DNA of 64,000 nt from Bacillus sp. FJAT-52991. GTDB lineage: Bacteria; Bacillota; Bacilli; Bacillales; Domibacillaceae. A program made the translations under genes and the position numbers. Positions 7,905 through 16,948 of the stretch are shown here, in pieces. The stretch's first letter is position 1, and every line of letters begins with the position of its first letter. The DNA is taken from positions 2,896,501-2,960,500 of the forward strand of contig NZ_CP147404.1 in NCBI RefSeq assembly GCF_037201805.1, read 5' to 3'. The notes beneath the pieces were generated by a model. The model worked only from the letters and a program-made list of their open reading frames with translations. It was not told where the DNA came from and did no database searches.

Positions 7905-8522
7905 TTATTCGACAAAACCCGAGGAGTGACAGACACCTCGCAATTTACTGATTGGCAGGAGCTCTTCTTCTTGTTTATACGGTTTAAATACGATCTCACC
8001 GATTTCAGTACCGACCACAAATTCTCCAATAACACAGTCTAATAGAATAAAAACCGCAGCGATATAATCTTCATTGTCTTCTTCAAATCCTTTAATATAC
8101 AGAACAAGATCCACTAAGTCATTTTCTGAATCAACCTTATAAGTGAAAAGGACATCGTCCCATGTCAATTCAACTTCCTGATATCCGACAGCAAATTCCT
8201 CTGTTGCAGGTTGCCTAAAGGCGATAATATCAAACCTTTCAAGCGGAGGTGCAGCCTCTACCAATGCAATCACATCAGAAAAATTTTCAACTAAACCATC
8301 TGCACTAATGATAAACTCTCTCTTTTCATTCACAAGTTCAGCACTAAATTCAAACACCAAATCTGGATTAATTTTATCCAATTGTCGCTCCAGTTGCTCA
8401 AATAGATACTCTAGCTCTTCTTGCTGCAGATCATAATACTCTTGTTCATGGTTCAAAAACCATTTCCAAAACATCTCTATCGGATCTTTACTCTGAAAAA
8501 GTCGCTTAATTACCATCATCAT
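7905..8522 (-). CDS. Conserved hypothetical protein in immunity-type context
   Basis: 205 residues; AGGAG lies 6 nt before the ATG at 8522. It is a soluble acidic protein with no signal peptide, containing the stretch FEFSAELVNEKREFIISADG and later AVFILLDCVIGEFVVGT. I recognise this as a widespread Bacillus protein of unknown function. The last residues (RGVCHSSGFVE) are encoded by a GTGTCTGTCACTCC copy of the 3'-end repeat at 7921-7940, so the native C-terminus may have been replaced. A possible immunity function is inferred from the neighbourhood. Confidence 0.55.
   Translation of the reverse strand: MMMVIKRLFQSKDPIEMFWKWFLNHEQEYYDLQQEELEYLFEQLERQLDKINPDLVFEFSAELVNEKREFIISADGLVENFSDVIALVEAAPPLERFDIIAFRQPATEEFAVGYQEVELTWDDVLFTYKVDSENDLVDLVLYIKGFEEDNEDYIAAVFILLDCVIGEFVVGTEIGEIVFKPYKQEEELLPISKLRGVCHSSGFVE
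7921..7940 (-). repeat. Copy 1 of the GTGCCTGTCACTCC-type 3'-end motif
   Basis: The minus strand reads CGAGGTGTCTGTCACTCCTC. This copy lies inside the final codons of the gene ending at 7905. Other copies are at 28223-28240, 30033-30050 and 45506-45538. Confidence 0.6.
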
Positions 8523-8843
8523 TTATCACTCCTTTTACAAATATTTCTTCTCATTAAAACCTTCCGTTGAATTTCCAGATTGCATTTTAAATCGATTGTA
8601 AATATATAGGATGAATTAAGCAATTAAAATGAATTTAGAGAGGATATTTGTATAGAGATAAAGAAAGACTCTTGATTTAAAATTCGTCAATTCTTATTCA
8701 TTTCGAAACACCTCCAGAATTCTTTGCTTACCTCTTTCCTTAAGTTCAATAGAAAAATGGAAACCCCTTTAAATTTCAAAACTGTGTATCATTTTATACA
8801 CTAACTCGCTCCAAAAGTTATAATGAAAAAAAGGAGAGATATA
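8523..8843. other. Divergent intergenic region, no gene seen
   Basis: AT-rich sequence between two divergently oriented island genes. It holds the ribosome sites for both but no convincing consensus promoter, hairpin or open frame. Confidence 0.4.
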
Positions 8844-9629
8844 ATGACATTTTGGCGTAAAGAAGCGGACGATCCTTATCGTTTGCAAAAGTTAACTAAA
8901 CAAGATATAACAACAGCGGAAAAAATGTTTGGTGTTCACTTGCCACAAGAATATTTAGAACTGCTTCACATTCAAAATGGCGGCATGATTACATACAATG
9001 CTTTTCCATCGTCATAGCAAGATGAACCTCTGTATATTGATCATATTTTAGGGATTGGGAAAGAGGATGGAATATTAGAAAATGACTATTATTCAAATGA
9101 ATGGGAACTGCCTAAAGGGTTGATCTTGATTAGTGGAGACGGCCATAATTGGTTTGCTTTTGACTATCGAGAAACGACGGAGCATCCACCAATGGTCTAT
9201 ATCGATAATGACTTTGAGCAAATTTACACAATTACTTCCTCTTTTAAAGATTTCTTAAATCATCTTTATGTAGAGGAAGAAGAGGATGAAGAATATGACC
9301 TGCCCCCCTTTTCAAAAGAAGAGATGACCGCTCATATGACAAACGACGATATCGACGGCATCATTGAGTCTCTTCATTTAATGACGATGAATACAGTTTC
9401 TTCCGATGTTCCTTGGTTTGTTGAACAGCTAGTGAAATTAAGCCAACATCATGATGCCTCAGTCAGAACATTTGTCGCTTCTAGCACGTATCATTTAATA
9501 GAAACAGAGGAACTGCAAAAGGGAGATCCTGTGATACAAAAATTATTGCAAACTTTTTTGGAAGATTCGCATGAAGAAGTTCGTGATTATGCAGAAATGG
9601 TTGAAACATATAATACAACTTTCTCATAA
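8844..9629 (+). pseudogene. SMI1/KNR4-family immunity protein, broken by one in-frame TAG
   Basis: The frame starts at ATG 8844 (MTFWRKEADDPYRL) after AGGAGA. It reads the SUKH/SMI1 N-terminal pattern (AEKMFGVHLPQEYLELLHIQNGG at about 24-46), hits TAG at 9015-9017, and continues in the same frame with QDEPLYIDHILGIG and the hallmark LILISGDGHNWFAFDYR. About 261 codons in total. SMI1/KNR4 proteins are common immunity proteins of polymorphic toxins. A single nonsense change, probably from Gln or Trp, inactivates it unless read through. It is one of only two plus-strand genes of the island. Confidence 0.8.
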
Positions 9630-9779
9630 AGTATCTGATAGGGAATGTAAATACCCATCTTACTTTTCTTCTAGACCATCATCTTTTAGATTTGAAGAAT
9701 CATTTTGAGGTCGGTCCCTTAAAAACAGCTTACACATAACGGATTCCACCTTCTTAAATATTACAATTAACCCAACAAC

Positions 9780-9808
9780 TTGACATAGAAGGAAAAATTT
9801 GATATTTT
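9780..9808 (+). promoter_or_regulatory. SigA-type promoter of the secreted-protein gene
   Basis: TTGACA at 9780-9785, 17 nt, TATTTT at 9803-9808, about 48 nt upstream of the start at 9856. Confidence 0.6.
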
Positions 9809-9855
9809 AATAAGTGTTCAAAGCAATTTATTACATTTTTGGAAGGGGAATTTTC

Positions 9856-10355
9856 ATGAAAAAAATGTCAGTAAATTTGGTAAAACTGTATTAGCTTCAG
9901 CAATCGCTCTTGGAGGTCTAGGAGCTATTCAAGCAATTGAACCATTAGAAGCGCATGCAAATGTAAAATCAGATGTAGACAGGGGATTTTTAGCTTCTTA
10001 TAGTTCAAAAGCACCTAATGCTTTTACTGCTAAAATTATGGCTACTTCTACCTCTAACTATCTTACAGACTTTAAAACACGCCATACACCAACGTTCACA
10101 ATTCATAACTCTTCTGGAGTAATGGTTCAACGAGGTTCTCTAAATCAATGGTATGAAGTCGATGATCTTACAGACTTCTGGGGAGAATATGATTCCCTTA
10201 CAAATATCAGCGTGGCTTCTTTACCTGCTGGACATTATCGTATTAAAGTCACCGTTCCAATGGATGACGGTTCTGTAACATCTGCTGATTATGCGCAACT
10301 AACTCAAGCCTTCACTATTAAATCAGATCGCACAATTGTAGATATTCGTCCTTAA
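9856..10355 (+). pseudogene. Secreted small protein with a frameshift in its poly-A start region
   Basis: GGAAGGGG precedes ATG at 9856, which is followed by seven A residues (9859-9865). In the given frame translation stops after 12 codons. With one more A the frame reads MKKNVSKFGKTVLASAIALG, a classical signal peptide ending ...LEAHA, and then runs to 10355 as a mature protein of about 130 residues with an Ig-like pattern (FTIHNSSGVMVQRG, LPAGHYRIKVTV). It may belong to the small exported Bacillus DUF5065-type group, but I am unsure. The defect could be a true mutation, slippage-based phase variation at A7/A8, or a sequencing error. Confidence 0.6.
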
Positions 10356-10389
10356 GAATGTTACTACATATATAGTTTCATAATAGAAG

Positions 10390-10427
10390 AAAAGCGGTAT
10401 AATTCGTAAATGAATTATACCGCTTTT
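10390..10427 (+). terminator. Rho-independent terminator
   Basis: AAAAGCGGTATAATTC pairs with GAATTATACCGCTTTT around a 6-nt loop and is followed by T residues. A related hairpin with diverged arms recurs at 20089-20122. Confidence 0.8.
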
Positions 10428-10530
10428 TACTTGTTTGTATAATCACTCCTCATTTCCATTTCTGGGGGATAGTTCAGTATTGTATAGCAGATTATTTTAT
10501 AGTTGTACTTATAAAGCCTGATGACGTAAT

Positions 10531-11145
10531 TCAAATATTCCATTTGTAATTATTTTGAAATTCAGACCATATTCTTTTGGAAACCTTATTGTTAATAATT
10601 ACCATAGATAACCAATCCTTCAGTAGTGTATCCTCTACTGTTATCCAATCCTTAAGTTTCATAGAATCTGCTAGTTGTGATGAGCGACATGCAAAAATAC
10701 AAATCTCCCATTCCCAATCACCATAGATAATCCAATCTTGTGATGGAGAAACCCATATGACAGAGCGAGAATATTGGCAAATAGATTCTATTTCATCTTC
10801 ATCTGGTCCATAATTAACAATATCTTTATATTGCTCTGAAGTGAAATATGCAGGAATACGTGCCCAATTCGAATGTTTGTACTTTTTAAAGTGATCTTCG
10901 AATGGATGAGGATTTAAAACAGCGACTACTGCCGCTTCGTCATTTGATGATTTTAATAAATGTTGAAGTGACTCCCAACCTTCTTTAGACATCATCCAGT
11001 CCCAATGGTTAAATAAATAAAATTCGTAAGGTTGCTTAAAAACTTGCTCTGGAGTCTCCCGAGCCATAAATACCATTTCTTCTATATTTTTTTCAATTTT
11101 TTTAATCTCACTAATTTCACTCAAAAAATATTTTTTGTGCTCCAC
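10531..11145 (-). CDS. Candidate immunity protein of RHS tip cassette 8, family unknown
   Basis: 204 residues starting at GTG 11145, immediately after the TAA of the toxin tip and with GGAGGGAGG about 8-9 nt upstream. Acidic, Trp-rich soluble protein without signal peptide; notable stretches are FNHWDWMMSKEGWESL and DWIIYGDWEWEICIF. The start-stop abutment is the arrangement expected for a toxin-immunity pair and is the main evidence. I do not recognise a family. It probably neutralises the toxin encoded by 11146-11784 or relatives delivered by neighbours. Confidence 0.55.
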   Translation of the reverse strand: MEHKKYFLSEISEIKKIEKNIEEMVFMARETPEQVFKQPYEFYLFNHWDWMMSKEGWESLQHLLKSSNDEAAVVAVLNPHPFEDHFKKYKHSNWARIPAYFTSEQYKDIVNYGPDEDEIESICQYSRSVIWVSPSQDWIIYGDWEWEICIFACRSSQLADSMKLKDWITVEDTLLKDWLSMVIINNKVSKRIWSEFQNNYKWNI

Positions 11146-11784
11146 TTAACGATACCTCCCTCCTAGCCTATACTTAATAGAAGTTTTACCCCCTTTCGGA
11201 GTATAGTCGGCACTCCATCCACGGCAACTTTTAGCCTTATTAAGAACAAAATATTTCGCCCCATTTTTAGTATATAGTCTACCGTCTTTAAGATCTCTTC
11301 TATGTCAACCATTTCTTTCAAGATTTTTCCCGAAAGATTTATGGCTTACTTGTGTCTCACGATTTGTTACACTTCTTTTTTTAGTTACATTCTTTATACG
11401 AGAATGTTTCCCTACTTTATAAATTTTCCCTTTATATTTCTTAGCGGCGTATTTAACACCTTTCTTCGCAACATATTTAACGACATATCGTCCACCTGTG
11501 TAAACCAGAACTGCCACCAGTGGATGCTCTCCATCTGGATCATCCAACATCACCGGGTTGTTTTGAACGTAAACATATGGATGCTGACTAATTGGGGCAT
11601 TAGCCTCTCCTGGCTGTGGATCGATGGATAAAAAGATTCCTTCTTTTGGATCGTAATAGCGTGCCATCAGATAGTATAACCCTGTCTCATTATCATGTCG
11701 GTAGGAAGCATAGCGATAAGGGTTTACATTCACCATCGCACCACTTTTTGAGAGAATATTCCCCCATGCATCATATCTAGCCAT
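11146..11784 (-). pseudogene. Displaced RHS C-terminal tip 8, truncated and with an in-frame TGA
   Basis: The frame begins in the RHS core (YDAWGNILSKSGAM) with nothing upstream of it, carries the core-ending ...QPGEANAPISQHPYVYVQNN and DPDGE, then a basic toxin region. A TGA at 11307-11305 replaces a probable Trp; the same frame continues with HRRDLKDGRLYTKNGAKYF to TAA at 11146. It is thus an orphan tip with no secretion part plus a nonsense mutation. The toxin family is not recognised; its many Arg/Lys/His residues fit a nuclease. It could still act as a recombination reservoir for tip exchange. Confidence 0.75.
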
Positions 11785-11863
11785 TTACATCCTTAGCTTG
11801 ATGGGCATAGGGTCCTACCAACAAAATGCGGAAAACATACGCTAAACAAATTTCGATATGAAG

Positions 11864-11897
11864 AAAGCCGATTCCCTACGCTTAGGCATCGGCTTTT
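11864..11897. terminator. Hairpin terminator between cassettes 7 and 8
   Basis: AAAGCCGAT (11864-11872) pairs with ATCGGCTTT (11888-11896), with T-rich flanks on both sides. Confidence 0.6.
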
Positions 11898-11962
11898 CGA
11901 CTTAATGTTAATTAAGAATAACTTAACATTAGGATGGAATCAGTAAGTAAAACGTGTTGCAA

Positions 11963-12472
11963 TTACTTCTCAATTCCTAAACCAGTAACTACAAAGTGTG
12001 AATCTAATTTTCCAGGAGTAAATATTCTCCAGAACTCTTCTTCTGTTGACTCATCCGGAAATATTTCCAACGAGATATTATCTGTAAATGAGATTCTCAA
12101 ACCACCTAGAGGATCCGAGTTAAGTAAGATAATATATATTTTCCCACAATATTTTTTTAAAAAATCCTTTAATAATTCATCAAACCTATTCTCCCCTATT
12201 ATATCCCAGTCAAATTCATTATCACTATTCCAATTTGACTTAGGTACATATATATCTCTTGAAGCAGTAATTATTTTATTCTCCTTAATTAATCTCCAGG
12301 TACATTGGATATGCAAAACAAACTCAGAGGATTTAAAACTATCTCCTCTTTTGTTAACTGTAGTAATAGATTTCCCAAATCCAAACCAAACCATATTTGA
12401 ATTTCTCCCTATCTCATTAAGTGGAAATCCTATAAGGTTTCTACAATGATTTTCAATTTCAAATTGCAACAT
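11963..12472 (-). CDS. Candidate immunity protein of cassette 7
   Basis: 169 residues, ATG at 12472, 4 nt after the stop of a degraded RHS tip. It begins MLQFEIENHCRNLIGFPLNE and has SEFVLHIQCTWRLI and TASRDIYVP. I recognise it as a family repeatedly found as an orphan immunity protein in Bacillus toxin loci, without a name I can give. Soluble, no signal peptide. The matching toxin is reduced to a fragment, so today it would protect only against related toxins from other strains. Confidence 0.6.
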   Translation of the reverse strand: MLQFEIENHCRNLIGFPLNEIGRNSNMVWFGFGKSITTVNKRGDSFKSSEFVLHIQCTWRLIKENKIITASRDIYVPKSNWNSDNEFDWDIIGENRFDELLKDFLKKYCGKIYIILLNSDPLGGLRISFTDNISLEIFPDESTEEEFWRIFTPGKLDSHFVVTGLGIEK

Positions 12473-12476
12473 TATT

Positions 12477-12715
12477 TTACTCCCCCTTTTCTTTTTTAAC
12501 CTTTTTAGTTGGTAATTTACCCTTGTAGTTTCTTTGAAGTTTTCCTTTATTTTTCTTTACAGCTTGTTTTAATTTTTTTTGGGAACATATCTCACCACAT
12601 AACGATTACCTAAATAGATAATAACTCTTACAAGAGGATTCTCCCCATCTGGATCATCCAACATCACTGGGTTGTTTTGAACGTAAACATATGAATAAGG
12701 TGGGGACTCGAAGTA
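12477..12715 (-). pseudogene. RHS tip 7 remnant with a poly-A frameshift
   Basis: The minus strand encodes SYVYVQNNPVMLDDPDGENP, the RHS core end, then RYVVRYVPKK. An A8 run (T8 at 12573-12580 on the plus strand) shifts the frame; one extra A would restore LKQAVKKNKGKLQRNYKGK to the stop at 12477. Both the core and the toxin domain are heavily truncated. Confidence 0.65.
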
Positions 12716-12727
12716 TTATTAGATTTA

Positions 12728-13060
12728 TTAATGAAAGTGAATATTCACCATATTAAATTCTGGAATTATGAATTTACAATTATCATCTGTCGCACTAGCA
12801 AGTAATTCATTAACTGGATCACCGAATTCAATCCAATGATCTGAAATTTCGTAAAGTATTTCATTTAGACTCTTCGATGTATAGTTTTCTTGAGGAATTA
12901 TATCTATTTCTGCTACATAAATATTTTCTATCTTCCAATAAGGTTCAACTTTTAATAATTGTTCGCTTTCCGTTATAGGTTCAAATATTTTCAAAAATTT
13001 GTTTATAGAGTGTTGAGCTTGGTCTTTGTTTTTTGCATTTAAATATAATCTTATAAACAT
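12728..13060 (-). CDS. Candidate immunity protein of cassette 6
   Basis: 110 residues preceded by AAAGGAG. Starts MFIRLYLNAKNKDQAQHSINKF and contains SLNEILYEISDHWIEFGDPV. Small, acidic and soluble; no named family recognised. It follows the tail of a degraded toxin (13071-13151) by 10 nt, the standard toxin-immunity spacing in this island. Confidence 0.5.
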   Translation of the reverse strand: MFIRLYLNAKNKDQAQHSINKFLKIFEPITESEQLLKVEPYWKIENIYVAEIDIIPQENYTSKSLNEILYEISDHWIEFGDPVNELLASATDDNCKFIIPEFNMVNIHFH

Positions 13061-13070
13061 ATTTTCTCCT

Positions 13071-13151
13071 TTATTTATGAGTTATTCTACCGTCTAATGA
13101 AGCATTTAAATGCGAACCATCCCTACTTAGATATCCTAATTGCTGCTTTAC
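13071..13151 (-). pseudogene. C-terminal tail of a lost toxin (cassette 6)
   Basis: A 26-codon open end reading ...QQLGYLSRDGSHLNASLDGR up to TAA, immediately upstream of the immunity gene at 12728-13060. The rest of the toxin and its RHS core are missing. Assignment rests on position and residue style only. Confidence 0.4.
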
Positions 13152-13154
13152 TTA

Positions 13155-13190
13155 ATAAAAAAATGTCGGCCCACTGCTAGGGCTAACATT
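13155..13190 (-). terminator. Terminator downstream of the DUF4279 gene
   Basis: AATGTCGGCCC (13162-13172) pairs with GGGCTAACATT (13180-13190) with two mismatches; the minus strand continues with seven T residues. Confidence 0.7.
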
Positions 13191-13242
13191 AAAAATTAAT
13201 TTTATTTTTGATAGTTTGTGATCATTTTTTATCAAATATTTT

Positions 13243-13641
13243 TTAATAAATATATAAATCTACCTCGAATTCTGCACCGATATCACTCGCAAAATTTATA
13301 AAGCTACTATCTAGAGCAATAGCAGGCTGTTCATCTTCCTCAACGTTAATAACAACAAGAAATAAATAATCTAAATCATATGTTGTTTTTAGCTCTTTTA
13401 AAATATTTTTCTTATTTTGAAGAATATTTATGAGCTTACTTAATTGACACATTATATCAAAAGAGTGTTCGTAGTCAGTATGAATCCACCAATTCGTATC
13501 TTTTCTTTTGATGGGTGCTTTCGGAACTTCTTCCTCTTTTATCCAATACCCATGAGGCTCAATACCGAGTCTCTGTGTAACAACATTAGGGTCAAAAATA
13601 TCACCAATTATAACAAATTCAGCATTAACATTTGTCGCCAT
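13243..13641 (-). CDS. DUF4279 domain immunity-type protein
   Basis: 132 residues. The pattern FVIIGDIFDPNVVTQRLGIE then PHGYWIKEEE matches DUF4279 (F-I-GD-FDP--VT--LGI-P---W-KGE), a family found beside polymorphic toxins. AAGGAG precedes its ATG. It lies in the minus-strand series of immunity genes; its cognate toxin is no longer identifiable. Confidence 0.75.
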   Translation of the reverse strand: MATNVNAEFVIIGDIFDPNVVTQRLGIEPHGYWIKEEEVPKAPIKRKDTNWWIHTDYEHSFDIMCQLSKLINILQNKKNILKELKTTYDLDYLFLVVINVEEDEQPAIALDSSFINFASDIGAEFEVDLYIY

Positions 13642-13753
13642 TATTGTTTACTCCTTTTTTGGTATGTCTAGACGCAGGTCAATATTACCATTTGTGAGGA
13701 TTATCAAAAGAAAAGTATTACTGATCTATTTAACTAACCTGTTAACTGTTTTG

Positions 13754-14569
13754 CTAATTACTTTGCAAACTTAACCACACGTTTTCAAACCTTCTTTGTT
13801 TTAAATCATCTCTTGTTATCACGAAATAGATAATGCCTTCATCTCCCCAGACCATATCTGTGCTTTCTTCATCTGATTCTATTTGAAATAAAAGTACTAA
13901 ATCTTCAATAGAAATATTACAGTCAGACTTGTCCTCTTGTATTAAAGGCAAAACCTCATTAAACACTTCTAATTGAACAGCTTTAGGATGCCCAAGAATT
14001 TGATGTTTTAAATTTACAGTATCCCAATAATCTTCGACAAAATATAGATAACTATCCTTAACTTTATCTTCCCACCCTAGAGATGTTATTTCAGCACTAT
14101 CTAAATCAGCAAATGATATCTCTTTTTCTTCTATTAACAAAGCAGTGTTAAATATCTGCTCATTCTGTTGAGAAAGTCTTCTTCTAGACAACTGATTCAA
14201 ATCACCTTCATAGTATAGAACTTTTCAATATGATTTATCAGATATGTCAATGCCGGATACGTGAGTCTCGTAATCATAAAAGAAATATAAGAAACCTTCT
14301 TTTGGTAAAAGGTTTTCTTGATCGTACTGTGATGCTTGCTTACAATTAATTTGAGCGATAAACGATAATCTTTCCCCATTATGTTCAGGGTAATCAAATA
14401 TAGAAGGTAAGTCTGCTTCCCCTCCTAACTTTGAAGAGCCTATTGATATATTTTTCTCACCAATTGATTCAGCAACTAACTTAATACAAGATTTAGTATA
14501 TTTTAATATATTATTTTCAAAGCCTATTAACTCGTATTTTTTTAACAATTTATTAACTGTATCATTCAA
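13754..14569 (-). pseudogene. YwqG-like (DUF1963) protein broken by an in-frame TGA
   Basis: Two open frames in the same phase are separated by one TGA at 14227-14225. The upstream part has SSKLGGEADLPSIFDYP, ERLSFIAQINCKQ and LLPKEGFLYFFYDYE, the YwqG/DUF1963 signature; after the TGA the frame goes on KVLYYEGDLNQLSRRRLSQQ and ends with DMVWGDEGIIYFVITRDDL. The natural reading is SYWKVLYYEGDL, so a Trp codon became TGA. YwqG proteins are linked to LXG/RHS toxin loci in Bacillus, probably as immunity proteins. Total about 271 codons. Confidence 0.8.
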
Positions 14570-14588
14570 CTTTTATCTCTCCAATACA

Positions 14589-14750
14589 TTATTTCATTGT
14601 ATCTTCGTCAAACCGCGTATCATAGGTGTAGGAAACCAAAGTTGTGCCCGATACGTTCGTCAGTTTAGTTACTGTTGTATGTATAGTGGTTCTGTCCGCT
14701 CCTTGTCATCGTATTTGAATGTCGCCACTACCATTGTACCAGTATTTATT
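14589..14750 (-). pseudogene. Scrambled RHS core debris (cassette 5)
   Basis: The minus strand contains ATFKYDDKER (compare ATFTYDDEGRR in the intact genes) and, in another frame, LTNVSGTTLVSYTYD followed by an abrupt non-RHS end and TAA at 14589. Two separate parts of the RHS core have been joined by an internal deletion. Confidence 0.6.
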
Positions 14751-14786
14751 TCTTCTCCTTGCTCTAGTTCCAATAGATTCTAAATA

Positions 14787-14817
14787 AGCTGGCTCCGGCA
14801 TAGTACCGGAGCCAGCT
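14787..14817 (-). terminator. Strong terminator after the HEAT-repeat immunity gene
   Basis: AGCTGGCTCCGG (14787-14798) and CCGGAGCCAGCT (14806-14817) are perfect complements around a 7-nt loop; the minus strand continues TTATTT. Confidence 0.8.
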
Positions 14818-14902
14818 ACCACCCATTTTCAAAGTAGAATTAAAACATAGTATTTCATAGAAAAGCTCAGAATAATTATCTATTCATACAATTTGCGGAA
14901 AT

Positions 14903-15400
14903 TCAACCTTGCTTACCCTTTAATACTTTTAAAGCTTCCTTGAAAAAGTCAATTTCATCACATAGATCTTCAATTCTATTTTTCACTTTTTTAATATACT
15001 TTTGTTTCATTTCAATAGGAATTTTGTTTACGGGTGATTCTAATAACATTAAAGATTGTCTACTGATTTCAAAATTGCAACTAAATAATAGATCCGCTAA
15101 TTGTTCAATATGATTTGAACAATTAAAGTATCCAAGAGAGTAAACTATTGTCCCTCTCGCGCCCTCAGTTTTGGGATCTTTCAAGAGATCAACCAAAGGT
15201 TCCACAGCTTTATCACATCCAATATCTGCCAAATATATAGCGATAGCATTTCTCAAATTATTATTATCGGTTGCTGTGAGGTGTTGAATTAAAAATTCCA
15301 CAGCTTCAACGTTTTTATTCTTGCCTAGTGTCTCAATAATTTCAATTGCTTCATTAATATTATTATTATTTATATGTTCTTCAAGTAGTGTCAGTTGCAT
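14903..15400 (-). CDS. HEAT-repeat immunity protein of cassette 4
   Basis: 165 residues of alpha-helical repeats: VEAVEFLIQHLTATDNNNLR, AIYLADIGCDKAVEPLVDLL and IVYSLGYFNCSNHIEQLADL show the paired-helix HEAT pattern. The ATG at 15400 has GGAG 8 nt upstream and lies 16 nt from the end of toxin tip 4. HEAT/ARM-type immunity proteins are known for polymorphic toxins, so it should bind the tip-4 toxin. Cytoplasmic; no signal peptide. Confidence 0.7.
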   Translation of the reverse strand: MQLTLLEEHINNNNINEAIEIIETLGKNKNVEAVEFLIQHLTATDNNNLRNAIAIYLADIGCDKAVEPLVDLLKDPKTEGARGTIVYSLGYFNCSNHIEQLADLLFSCNFEISRQSLMLLESPVNKIPIEMKQKYIKKVKNRIEDLCDEIDFFKEALKVLKGKQG

Positions 15401-15416
15401 ATGCTAGCTCCTTTAT

Positions 15417-16273
15417 TTATTTTACTTTTGGTTTGCCAGTGCTAACCCAATATTCGTACGCCTCTCGCGCCTCTCTGGCATTATCAATATCATTTCCTCC
15501 AAACTCTCGTTTACCTCGTCTATGCCACCAATTTTGGAAGCTTTTATCGTTATAACCGTACCACTTATCCCTATTTTTTTCTTTCCGCCTCTAAATTCTT
15601 TACCTTTTTTCTTGCTCTTCCCACCAAAAAATTGTAAATTTAATTTTAATTGTTTTTTAGATTTCTTTTTGGCCTTCTTTTTCTTTTTTCCTTTAGCTTT
15701 TTTTGCAGCATATTTAGCTCCTTTTTTTGCAACATACTTAATAACATAACGTCCACCTACATAGACAAGCACTGCTACATAAGGATTTTCTCCATCTGGA
15801 TCATCTAACATCACTGGGTTGTTTTGAACATAAACGTACGGATGCTGACTTAAAGGATCATTCACTTCTCCTGGCTGTGGGTCAATAGTGAGAAAAATCC
15901 CTTCTTTCGGCTCGTAGTATCGTGCCAAGAGATAATATAACCCTGTCTCATTATCATGTCGGTAAGAAGCATAGCGATAAGGATTTACGTCTGCCATCGC
16001 ACCACTTTTTGAGAGAATGTTCCCCCATGCATCGTACGTATAAGAAGCTACAGTATTTCCAGATGCATCGGTTAATGCTACAACGTCTTTATGTTCATTA
16101 AGAACATAGTAATAGGTTTTTCCATCTCTCGTCATTGTCAATGGACGACCGGAGTCATCATAAATATATTTAGCCACCGTCTGACCGGAAAGAGTGCCGA
16201 TTTCTTTCAGATTATCATAGATGTATTTGTACTGCCTGTCTGTCTGTTTCTCATTTGCATCATAAATGTAGCC
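15417..16273 (-). pseudogene. Displaced RHS tip 4 with a poly-A frameshift in the toxin
   Basis: An RHS core segment (YIYDDSGRPLTMTRDG, YDAWGNILSKSGAM, QHPYVYVQNN, DPDGENP) leads into a Lys-rich linker (KKKKKAKKKSKKQLKLNLQF). At an A7 run (T7 at 15574-15580 on the plus strand) the frame slips: as given, the protein ends at 15422 in an unrelated tail. With one extra A it reads NRDKWYGYNDKSFQNWWHRR and ...AREAREAYEYWVSTGKPKVK to TAA at 15417, which looks like the real toxin end. The 5' end is truncated at about 16273, so it lacks a signal peptide. Toxin family unassigned. Confidence 0.75.
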
Positions 16274-16331
16274 CTAGTGTCGGCTGGTTGTTTGCATTAT
16301 GAACAAAGGATTTCATTGTTGCTTTTCAAAG

Positions 16332-16357
16332 AAAAAAGCCCGCTCAAAGGCGGACTT
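16332..16357 (-). terminator. Terminator downstream of the barstar gene
   Basis: AAGCCCGC (16336-16343) pairs with GCGGACTT (16350-16357) with a G-T wobble; the minus strand continues with TTTTTT. Confidence 0.65.
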
Positions 16358-16408
16358 ATGAACTTGATTCTAAAAAAATCTTATACTAGAGATTAGTAAT
16401 TCAGCAAC

Positions 16409-16930
16409 TCAACCAGCGTTAATATGAAATTCACTTCCCTCGATTTTCAACAGTTCTTCATTTAATTTTTTAATAAAATTTTCTTTGCAGATCAATACTA
16501 CATTAAATGAAGTTGGAGGAATAAGAACATCACCATAATCCCTTTCTTTTTTCCATTCTTGAATCGTGTGATTTAGCACCTCTAAAAAAATAGAAAGGTC
16601 ATCTTCTTGATCTCTGAGCAAGCTTTCAGCGTTTCTGATAATTAAAAGAAAGCCTTTCTTTTCAGGGACCCAAGGGAACCAGCTCAAATCATTTATGCAG
16701 TCATTAAGACTATCCCAACCATCTGAAAAATAAAGTGGCAGATCCAGCTGTGTTCTACATTCTTTGAACAGATTTCTTTTGTTTACGCATTGGTTTCCAT
16801 CAATTTTAATGATATTTAGCTCTTTTTCCATTTCTTCTATACAGAGTACGCTATCAAATTCATTGATGAACTCTTCTGATACAATATGAAACTTAGAATT
16901 CCGAGGCGAAAAAAATTCTGCTGAAGTCAA
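16409..16930 (-). CDS. Barstar-family RNase inhibitor (immunity protein of tip 3)
   Basis: 173 residues. The middle matches barstar: IIKIDGNQCVNKRNLFKECR, then LDLPLYFSDGWDSLNDCIND and LSWFPWVPEKK. In barstar this loop-helix region plugs the active site of barnase. The N- and C-terminal extensions make it longer than classical barstar (about 90 residues). It starts 18 nt after a tip ending in a barnase/T1-like RNase domain, so enzyme and inhibitor match: direct evidence for a functioning toxin-immunity pair. Confidence 0.85.
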   Translation of the reverse strand: MTSAEFFSPRNSKFHIVSEEFINEFDSVLCIEEMEKELNIIKIDGNQCVNKRNLFKECRTQLDLPLYFSDGWDSLNDCINDLSWFPWVPEKKGFLLIIRNAESLLRDQEDDLSIFLEVLNHTIQEWKKERDYGDVLIPPTSFNVVLICKENFIKKLNEELLKIEGSEFHINAG

Positions 16931-16948
16931 TTGAATCTCTCCTTTAAG

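Noticed and set aside
11302..12449. Plus-strand ORFs opposite the RHS tips and immunity genes
   Set aside because: They mirror coding genes on the other strand, lack ribosome sites and show no family resemblance.
7399..15000. Stop-codon reassignment or amber/opal suppression to explain in-frame TAG and TGA codons
   Set aside because: Both TAG and TGA are used as normal stops by intact genes in the window, and the interrupted frames cluster in a decaying island.
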